This document shows, piece after piece, positions 56,072 to 64,000 of a DNA stretch of 64,000 nucleotides (the first letter of the stretch is position 1; each line of letters begins with the position of its first letter). Under the pieces are notes generated by a model that searched no databases, was not told the DNA's origin, and saw nothing but the letters and a program-made list of their open reading frames with translations. The DNA comes from Gonium pectorale. Lineage: Eukaryota; Chlorophyta; Chlorophyceae; Chlamydomonadales; Volvocaceae. The position numbers and the translations under genes are program-made. The DNA lies in the NCBI GenBank assembly GCA_001584585.1, contig LSYV01000003.1, positions 1,486,851 through 1,550,850 on the forward strand, given 5' to 3'.

Positions 56072-56109
56072 GAGGGAGCCCGCCTCTACGGCCATACATT
56101 CCTTACATA
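56072..56109 (-). repeat. Dispersed repeat copy F (3' part)
   Basis: On the minus strand it reads TGTATGGCCGTAGAGGCGGG followed by CTCCCTC and then TTCTGTG, matching copy A at 203-240 with few differences. It abuts the right end of the inverted-repeat element at 55614-56055. Confidence 0.6.
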
Positions 56110-57050
56110 CCTGCCGCTTTCACCAGGACGCCCTCATAGGTGCCAATCAGCCGGGTCTGTACGTGTTTATATAAAAAAGAGAAATACTTGTGCTGTCACT
56201 TACTTTCAGGTGGATGGTTTCTGTGGGCACCTCGGTGCTTCCTGTCCGCTTGACCAGGCCCTTTGCCAGCGGCGCCCCCCGTGGTGCTGGCCGCTGTGTT
56301 TTCTTCGTTTCCCCTTACCTTTTTGCCCTCTTTTTCCTTAGAGACGGTGCCCAACCCCCGGTTGGGCAGCTCCTTTCCCCTGCTGGTGTGGGCCTGTCGA
56401 CCCGTTTATGCGCTCGTGCGGGATACCGGTAGACTCCGGGAAGGCTCTGGACTTAGTGATCCTGCAGACGTGATTGGACTTGTTGAGTGGCGGGCCTCTT
56501 TTGTGCATGGACCGTTGTTTATTGTCTGCCAATATTTCTGAAGGATGGGGCTGAGGATGGGTCCCTTGAGGGCAAGCAGTGACACGCGGGGACGTGTAGG
56601 TCTGATACCCTTCATACCCAGCTCTTCCCTCTGCACCCTTATAGGACTATCTGGACATTGGGGTGTGACTGCTCACGCGGGTGCCTGCTTGGGGTCAGCG
56701 TGCAACCGTAAACTTCGCACGCCGACATCGCTGGCACCTTGCGTTCTGTAGCAAGGACCCATATCCTTCAGGGACCCCGGTGGAAAATCTTATGTTGCAG
56801 GGAATGCTATTATATATTTTTTGCATGCATTGCTTTCTTTGTGACAGCGTCGCCGTACAGGTCCCGTCGCAGGTCGCGTACAGGACTTTCCGCCTCCAGG
56901 AGCGACAGCTCTACATTATCAATTATAGCGCCTAGTGACCCTGTCCAGTTGGGTCGCCGGCTTACAACGCACTGAAACGCATCACACTACAAAAATCATA
57001 GGAGCATCCCACCTTGCTCCATATCCCATCGGCACAGTAACACCCGCGAC

Positions 57051-59680
57051 ATGACATCCAAACATTCCGCCACCACGTTTGGAACAGCCTTGCGCGTAAG
57101 TTCGGGCGCTACAGGCTCATGTAGCTACAGGCAGGATGGCTCATGTTCCGCACCCTTCCCGCACCAGGTTCTCTGCGAGCGATCAGGAGGGGAGGTGCCA
57201 GAGATCCTAGCTGCAATCCTGCGTGTCCTCGCCTCTCACGCTCTCAGCACGCCGGACATATTTGCGGGGGCTGCCAAGGGCGCTGCGACAAGTCAGCTCA
57301 AGCGTGCCATCAATTGCGGTTCGTCGCTGACTGGGCTTCTGGAAGCAGCGTCCCCAGCAACGGTAAGCAGTCGTGACAATGGATGTACTGCAGGACATAC
57401 TTCTACACTTCTATACCTCTATACGTGACATACATCCTCTTTCCGCAGGTCGGATCGTTGCTCAAGAGGTGGCTTGAAGAACTCCCTGATCCTATCCTCA
57501 GCTGGGAGGGCCAAGTGCTGTTCCTCTCGGCGTGCAAGGATGAGGCGAGCATCGACGCGAGGATAAGCGCCCTTAACGACGCAGTTGCCCTAGTAAGTGG
57601 GCGATTTATAGGATAGGATAAGTGATAGGCAAGCTCCGCGTGGCGACAACTTGCCATGACTCGATTTCCGCGGTCGCCGACAGCTCGGGTCTCTGACCCT
57701 GGCATCGAAATAATTTTTTGAAGTTGCACGTCTGGAGCTAGGTTCTGCCATCCGTCGGGGGCCGCTTGATTGTTGACCCGGCCATGTTGACCAAGACGAT
57801 GCCTGCCCACGTTCCTGACACAGATCGACAACGTGACGCTCGGTACACTCAAGCCTCTGCTGCTGTTCCTGCAGCAGTACTGCTTTCGGCAGCGCCGGTT
57901 TGACGTCCAGCTCCTTCAAGTGGCCGTGGCGTTTGCACCAATTCTGTTCCCTGCCGCCCTGGCCGCGGGGCCCGTGGAGCTCCGCCTGGCGGAGGAGACG
58001 GTGGCCACCCTCGTCTCAAACGCCCTCCACGTCTTCAACCCAGCCCTCGCGGCAAACGTTCCTGTGGTCACGCCCCAGGCCCTCAGAGAGGCTGCTGCCG
58101 AAATCATGGACGTGGCCCAGGCCGGAGCAGCGCCGGAGCAGCCACCCTGCCGGACACCCCTGGCTGCCGACATTGGGAACTTCCTTAGCCTGGCGGAGGG
58201 CAAGACGCGGTCGCCCGTGACACCGCGGTTAGAAGTGCAGGACCAGGCGATGGAGCTGGCGGTACCGCTCCAGGATGGGGACGTGTGCGGCGCGCCGGAC
58301 TGTGAGCCGTACCTCCAGGACCCGGCGTTTCTGGCCAGCTTAAATGCCATGGTCTGTGATTGCGTCTCGTCGGCGTTGTTCCTCTCGGCCGACGATGAAT
58401 GCGATCACGGACTGGACGACGACTGCGCCAGCGTCGCATCGATCCTCTCAAGCAGCGCGGGCGGCGCCGGTAGCAGCGGCGGCGGCGCGAGTAGCAGCGG
58501 CGGCGCCAGCAGCTGCAGCGCTGCCGCCCACACGGCCTGCGAGCCCGCCCATGCCCTCTCCTCCGGCGCGCACCCCGATGACCATCATCACCACCACCAT
58601 ACACTGCACAGCCGTCACGACGTCCGCCCAGGCAGCACCGAGGGCTCATCCGGCAGGGAACACGATGAGCTGCCGTACAGCCCACGCACGGAGCTGGTGA
58701 TGCCCCTATCGGTTGCCGTCAAGGACCTGGGAGCCATGCCCAGCGCTGTCGCGCTGGCTGACCTGGAGAAGCGCGAAGTGGCGGACGGCAGCGTCATTTG
58801 CATCATCTCTGCGCAGCCCGGCGCTGCCGCCCTGGCCGCCGCTGGGGCCTCAGCAGGCAGCCATACTGCCATCGTCAAACCTGTAGCGGCCAAGGTCCAA
58901 GCGGACGCTAAGAGCGTGTTGCAGCAGCGGCACCTCCAGCCCCTCGACGTAACTCAGGTTCAGGCTGCGCTCGTGGGCGCCCGGAAGGACTTACAGTCCG
59001 GCGGCACCGGCAGGCGGCCCACGGAGGGTGGCGCGGCGGGGGTGGGAAAGCAGGGCATGCCCTCAGGCCTGACAACCTCCCAGAACCGCACGCAGCGCCG
59101 CATGAGTATGGGTGGCACCTCGGAGCCCCAGCCCCAGCGGCAGCAGCCCCACCAGCGCTCGCTGTCTTCAGGCAATCTGCCATCGCCTGTGCTGCAACCG
59201 CAGCGGCGACAGAGCGTCGGCGGAAGCGGCACGAGCGGTGGCGGCGCCGCCCCCGAGGCCGTGCAGACGATCCCGCTGGGCATGGCAGGCTACTTGGGGG
59301 TGTCTCTTACGCCCACACAAATGCTAGAGGTCCGTGAGCTTGCCACAGCGGAGGCGGAGGCACACCGCCTGCCCATCCGGAACCTCAGCACCGCAGCCAT
59401 GCAGAGCGAGAAGGAGCGGCTCAAGCGGCAACTGAAGGACGTGGCAGCGGCGTATGAGGCGCTCACGGGCCGGCCATTGACGCCTGCGTTTAAGGAGCCC
59501 CTGCGGCCGGTGTATGTCCGATACCACAAAATCAAGGCGCTGCTGGCGAGCAGCGGGACGGTGGCGCTGGCGGGCAAGCGGGAGGGGGGCACGGCAGCAT
59601 CGGGCACGGTGGCGGTCGCGGCTCAGAAGCTTCAGCGGCAGGTGGTGCTGGCGACACCACCGAATGCCGTGACCGTTTAA
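57051..59680 (+). CDS. FAM13-like RhoGAP-domain protein lacking the arginine finger
   Basis: Inferred exons: 57051-57095, 57168-57362, 57449-57592, 57824-59680 (746 aa). Joined exons give FGTALRVLCERSGGEVPEIL, STPDIFAGAAKG, GSLLKRWLEELPDPILSW, TLGTLKPLLLFLQQYCF and VAVAFAPILFPA, the helix order of a RhoGAP domain (about residues 10-200). The catalytic arginine normally in GIFRxSG is Ala here (DIFAGAA), and the conserved Asn of the NLAxVFxP motif reads Gln. The long last exon is Ala/Ser/His-rich, with a DDHHHHHH run. Near the C-terminus, ERLKRQLKDVAAAYEALTGR and RPVYVRYHKIKALL match the conserved C-terminal segment of FAM13 proteins. It may bind a Rho/Rac-like GTPase without stimulating hydrolysis, or use another residue. 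TGTAA at 60448-60452 is a distant candidate 3' signal. Confidence 0.78.
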
Positions 59681-60853
59681 GAGGTGTGTGCAGGGGGCCG
59701 AGGCGCATGTGGGCCCTACTGCTCCATGGTTTTGCGTACCGAAGGCCTGTTATGTATGTGTTTTGTGACTGCGATTGGGTTGGGGCGTTTGGGCTGGATG
59801 CGTTAACGCAACGTGCCAGGGGCTCTGCGAACCGTTGCGTGCGGCGGCAAAGTGCACGGGCAGCGATGCGAAGCCTGCAATGACTCAAGGCTGGAAGTAA
59901 TAGAGACCGCGGCGCAGAGCTGCGAGCCGAGCAGTGCATCAAAGGGTCCGTAGGCACGTGCGAAATCCGTGCAAAGGAGTTCCTTCGTAAAGAGGCAGTA
60001 GTGACGGGGGAAACCCGGGCACCCTCATGGGTTTAGGTCAGTTGTGGTTCTAATTTGTATGTTCGCTCTGCAAAGCAATTGGGGCTTTTGCGGCGGCGTA
60101 TGGACCCTTAGTAGCCAACGCAACGGCGCGTTCTGGGCTGATGCGTCAGGCATCACGTTCCGGGCTAATTTGAAGTCCCTTGATCATTCTTGATCTATTG
60201 TTGTAGGCTTTTTAGTGACACCTGTCGGTAGTGTGCCTTCCTGATTGATTTGAGGACACATAGCATCCCATTTCATTTGCGCGCTGCACTCCGCAACAGT
60301 GGCTAGTGCGCGCATACGTAGCACGTGGTCCCACAGATACCCACGAGTAGGTGAACGTGCTCGTATTTCCTATAGCTGTTGGCTCTGGTCTGGGCCCAAG
60401 GTGCTCAGGGAAGGCGTGTTCCCCCGTGGGCCCCTGATTGGCCTGTTTGTAAGATGCGCCTTACCTGCCCTAAGTGAGGATGGGGGAGGCAGGGGAAGGG
60501 GACGGGGGGGGGGGCATGTTGGGCGCGTAAAGTGAAATGATTCGCCAATGCTTGACTCCGAAACGAAGTGAGGCGAATCCTATAGCCTATTGAAGGGCCT
60601 CTCCTAATAGTAGGATCCCGCGGTTTGAGCACAAACATATGGCGCCTAGCATGTCAGCTTGATCCAGGATCCGCAGCATCCTTTGCTTTGCAGCGCGTCA
60701 CGCAAGAGAAACTAGAAGCAAACAGAACCATACTACACGGCACCGACTGCACGTGCGGCTGCCCAGGAACTCGAACATGACTTTGTTTCAGGTCACTTCC
60801 AGTCACCCAGTACTGAATATCCCAGTATCAAATTAACCACATTCAAATGTCGA
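59681..60853. other. Intergenic region, RhoGAP gene to third glycosyltransferase
   Basis: About 1.2 kb with no supported gene. TGTAA is at 60448-60452 and a G-rich run at about 60480-60512. The stretch before 60854 is the presumed promoter of the downstream gene. Confidence 0.5.
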
Positions 60854-63780
60854 ATGTTTGATATGCCATCTCCATGGCCCGGTTGTCGACGTCGGTCGGC
60901 TCGAATGGCCCACCTAGCCGTCCATCTCGTGCTGCTCTTGGCATTTCCTGTGGCTCAGAGTGCTAAGCGCCCTGCCAAGCGACCACCTCCCAGCTTACCC
61001 GCCGTCCCAATCGACCAGCTGCTGCAGTTCGGGCGTGTCTCTTCCGGATCCGCACCCGCTGGCACCGGAGGCCAAGGGCAGGGGCCGCCACAGTCGCTGC
61101 GGCAGCGGCAGCTGTCCGACGAGGACTTTGTCTATGCAACGGGGTCTTGCAGGGAACGCATGCATCTTGCAAAGTCGACACGGGCCTGGCGCCGCGGGGT
61201 ACGGGGCTTCTTCCTGACCGACCAGAACCAGACCGAGTCGCTCCTACGGCTGAACGCTGAGGGCACGGCCCACAATGAGAGCTATGCGTTCTTTCCCAAC
61301 GACGGACATCCCCTGCTGGGTCTGATGCGCCACGGCACAATGTCCGGCGACACAAGAGCGGCAGTTGCACCGTTCGCTGCGCATAGGTATGTATTTTCAA
61401 CCTTCAACTTGAGATCCCGCCCGCTATGTCCTGGATGTACTCTTCAATCGTGCAGGCACTTCGGCGAGACGTACAAGTGGCTGTTATATGGTGATGATGG
61501 TAAGGCTTGCAACCCTGACACGAATGGCGTGAGCATTCAACGCAGGATTTCCGTCTCGGGAGCAGAACAATTCACCATGTCTTGGACACCTTACTCCCTC
61601 CGTGCGCTTACCCCTTCGTGCTGTCTTTCTGCGACCAGACACGCTGTTCTTCATGGATGCCGTCAAGCATATGCTGGATTCATACGACCCCGACCTGCCG
61701 CTGGCCTTCTCAGACGACCTCTGGTACTACGGAAGGTCAGGCACGATTTGCTCTCGTACATGTGGGCGGAACTAGGATTGTACGGCATATGTTGTACGCG
61801 CCACACGGCCATTGTAGGATATGTTGCGTGTCTGCAGGCACCCCAACCCGCACGCGCCGCGCTGCCTGCCATGCAACGTCTTAAACGAGACGCAGCCCGA
61901 CCTCGAAACCGTCATGCGGAAGCCCTACATGCGGGTGAGAAGCTGGCGGGCGCCATACCTGTAACCGGGGCGGAGGAGCGGCCTCCTATGCGGAATCCTA
62001 GGGGCGTAGGGGGCTGTAGAGCGTCCCGGATTGTGCGCCTGCCGAACCGTCCGACACTCGCCGGAATATGTGCATTATCACGGTCATTTCGGTTTGTAGG
62101 CAGTGTTAAGGTGGTGCCCTCACCGGCCGTGTACGGCCAATCAACTTTGGGCGCTGTCCTTTGTGTACCCACGCAGTAGCCGTCCGCCGGCTGCTGCGGT
62201 GCTTGCTTGCGTTTGCACCGCCCGCTCGCTGCCATGCATTGCGCCCGCCCCAGCAGGAACACCTGCTCACGTTGATTTCTCTAGCGGAGAAAAAATCGAA
62301 GGAAGATGTTACTGAGGAGGAGATTCAGGCCGCTGTGCGGGACCCGACGCCACTCCCGGGGCGGCGTTACATCCCAAGGGCAGCATGCCCGTACTGCACG
62401 CCCCGCGATGCGTGCCCCCCGGTGGGCGACCCGCGCTACACCTGTAAGGTGGGCCCTTTCTGCATGCATGGAGGTACAACAGTCGCGGGACATTGCAAAC
62501 GCAAGTGCCATGCACCTAGGGAGGGGGGGGGGCAAACGTGCGGACATGAGTCTTGGCCTCCGTATTGGGCTGGACGCCAGACATCTGCGCCCTGCCTATG
62601 GTGTACCATCAGGCACAGCGGCAGCACTCAGTGGGCTTGCGTAGTGGGCATCGGAATGCATACGGGAACACTATGCTGATTGAGGTGTGTGCCACGGCGC
62701 TCTTTCCTGCATCCGGCCATCTGCGGCAGCACGTTAAGTTCCATCTGGGTCGGGATGACATGCGCTTCAGGGTAGGAGGCGCCTGGTTGCCTTTCTACCC
62801 TTGTGAGCATGACATTTGCGGTCTCAACACACCTCGGTGAGCAGGAGCCCGTGCTAGACCAGCTGAGGTCCGCTCCCTGCTGCTCCCTTCGGCCCCGTCA
62901 CAGCCCGCCGGCGCTCACGGCGGCTCAGGGATGATATTCTCTGTGGGCCTGATGCGGCGCATCCCCCTGGAGGCGGCGCTCAAGTGTTTCCAGAATTTCA
63001 GCAAGGCTCCCGGCGGGTAAGTACCGGGACTTGCTCCTTCAAACACCTGCCGGTAGCCTGGCACTGGTATCTTCCATACAAGCCATGCCTCTCTGGGGCT
63101 GGATGATTGAAGGAAATAGAGTCTAGCATCTGGAGATTCAATCCTGCCCAACACGTGCACCTTAACTACGTGCCCTTGCCCTCCCGCGCAGTGACTACAT
63201 GGTATCACATTGCCTTTGGCAGCACAACATTGCGTTTACCGACCCGGGACCACTCGTGCGACACCTGTACGACCCGCATTACTACACATTTGGTGGCGGC
63301 CGCGGCCTGGGCTTCCTGTGGGACCCCATAGGCATGCTCACACACGGCCGCTGCAACAGCACGTGTAGGTGGATGCTGCGCAACACGCTAAGCTTGCACA
63401 TCAAGGGGAGGCACTTCCGGTCTTGGCGGGTAAGCTAGTTCCTAACCCATACGCGCTCAACTGTGGAACGAAGAGTATAGTACGTGCCAATCAGTTCGCC
63501 GGGCAGGGGCCGTCCTAGAGTTGGACGTTCTGCATGTGCTCGCTGCTCATATCTTACATGCCAGTTGCCCAATCGCCTTCTTTGCCTGCAGATCAGTACA
63601 ATGTTCATGTGGGGCATTGCGCGGGCGTCGGAGGCCGCGCGGTCCTTCCTGGACCTCGCCTCAAGCGGCTGGCGGGACCTGCCTTACGGGGAGGACTCCC
63701 CCTTGTCGTCGGCCGATTCGGTGCCCGAGATACACAACCTGAATGTGACGCATCCCACGTTTGCGTCGAAAAACATTTGA
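60854..63780 (+). CDS. Type II membrane glycosyltransferase, fringe-like (GT31/DUF604 type), third family member
   Basis: Inferred exons: 60854-61386, 61456-61499, 61639-61735, 61838-61934, 62257-62448, 62904-63016, 63192-63429, 63592-63780 (500 aa). A short basic tail precedes the anchor MAHLAVHLVLLLAFPVAQS. Family landmarks are DEDFVYATGS, NDGHPLLGLMRHG, FGETYKWLLYGDDD (DDD about 191-193), DTLFFMDAVKHMLDSYDPDL, FSDDLWYYGR, HAPRCLPCN, ACPYCTPRDACPP, AHGGSGMIFSVGLMRRIP and HNIAFTDPGP. It is a clear but distant relative of the tandem pair at 24305-31618. It has three more introns, with some junctions in common (for example the YGETYKW exon start). Predicted Golgi-lumen activity; sugar donor and acceptor are unknown. 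The final exon ends at a stop 220 bp before the window edge. Confidence 0.83.
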
Positions 63781-64000
63781 GCACTTCAAGCTGCTGTCGT
63801 GGGTGGGTTTCGGGAGAGCTGCGCGAGTGACAGAGTGCATTCACAGAGTCTCAATCTCGCATGAACTCAACCCGATAATGGGCACGTGCACTTCCTTCTT
63901 CTGCTTGCGTCAGCTTGTCATAACTTAGCAGCCACGGTTTGGACACTGCCCGTCAGAAGGGAGTTAATGATGGAGACCGGTACAAGACGCCGAGGACGGA
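63781..64000. other. 3' flank of the third glycosyltransferase gene
   Basis: Presumed 3' UTR. I find no TGTAA in these 220 bases, so the poly(A) site is probably beyond the window. Confidence 0.4.

Larger units (their letters stand above)
53862..57050. other. Intergenic region with a TIR-bounded repeat
   Basis: About 3.2 kb without a supported gene. It begins with the cyclase 3' UTR; the first plus-strand TGTAA I find is at 55108-55112, more than 1.2 kb after the stop. A possible terminal-inverted-repeat element lies at 55614-56055 and repeat copy F at 56072-56100. The final stretch should be the promoter of the RhoGAP gene. Confidence 0.5.

Noticed and set aside
1..64000. tRNA, rRNA or snoRNA genes
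   Set aside because: I looked for T-loop and anticodon-arm patterns and conserved rRNA stretches and saw none; a covariance-model scan was not possible.

Overview
The window looks like nuclear DNA of a chlamydomonadalean (volvocine-type) green alga. Genes are monocistronic on both strands and are cut into many short exons with GT-AG introns of about 70 to 600 bp. Codons are G/C-rich, several proteins start with plastid- or mitochondrion-like transit peptides, and TGTAA, the usual green-algal poly(A) signal, lies downstream of many stop codons. I see no operons, rRNA, tRNA or CRISPR. There is one 20-base assembly gap at 39548-39567. All exon models below were built by hand from splice signals, reading phase and family similarity; none has transcript support.

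Layout. 558-8414 (+) is a one-pass membrane receptor with an extracellular solute-binding-protein (SBP) sensor and two tandem class III nucleotide cyclase domains. 9356-14588 (+) is a plastid AAA-type ATPase of the Ycf45/SPD1 family. 16641-19881 (+) is a PAPS transporter (SLC35B2/PAPST1 type). 21352-23449 (+) is a hotdog-fold thioesterase. 24305-27615 and 28355-31618 (-) are tandem paralogous type II membrane glycosyltransferases (fringe-like, GT31/DUF604 type). 32174-32563 (+) is RPA3, convergent with a D-hexose-6-phosphate mutarotase (32628 to about 35970, -). 36851-37582 (-) is an intronless APS kinase. 37583-39770 is repeat-rich and holds the gap. 39771-42612 (-) is a SAM-dependent methyltransferase, divergent from 42872-53861 (+), a second SBP/tandem-cyclase receptor that ends in one 3.2 kb exon coding a roughly 1,075-residue low-complexity tail. 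57051-59680 (+) is a FAM13-like RhoGAP-domain protein, and 60854-63780 (+) is a third member of the glycosyltransferase family.

How the genes fit together. Two themes recur. One is membrane sensing: the two SBP-cyclase receptors share domain order and several intron phases, but their catalytic residues differ. The other is the secretory and extracellular-matrix pathway: APS kinase makes PAPS, PAPST1 would carry PAPS into the Golgi for sulfation, and the three GT31-like enzymes would glycosylate secreted proteins. The remaining genes (RPA3, SPD1, mutarotase, thioesterase, methyltransferase, RhoGAP) are separate housekeeping or regulatory functions. The most unusual items are the SBP-cyclase receptors, a gene-conversion-like tract shared by the two tandem glycosyltransferases, a duplicated in-frame splice acceptor, a probable GC-AG intron, an intronic perfect hairpin and a RhoGAP domain without its arginine finger.
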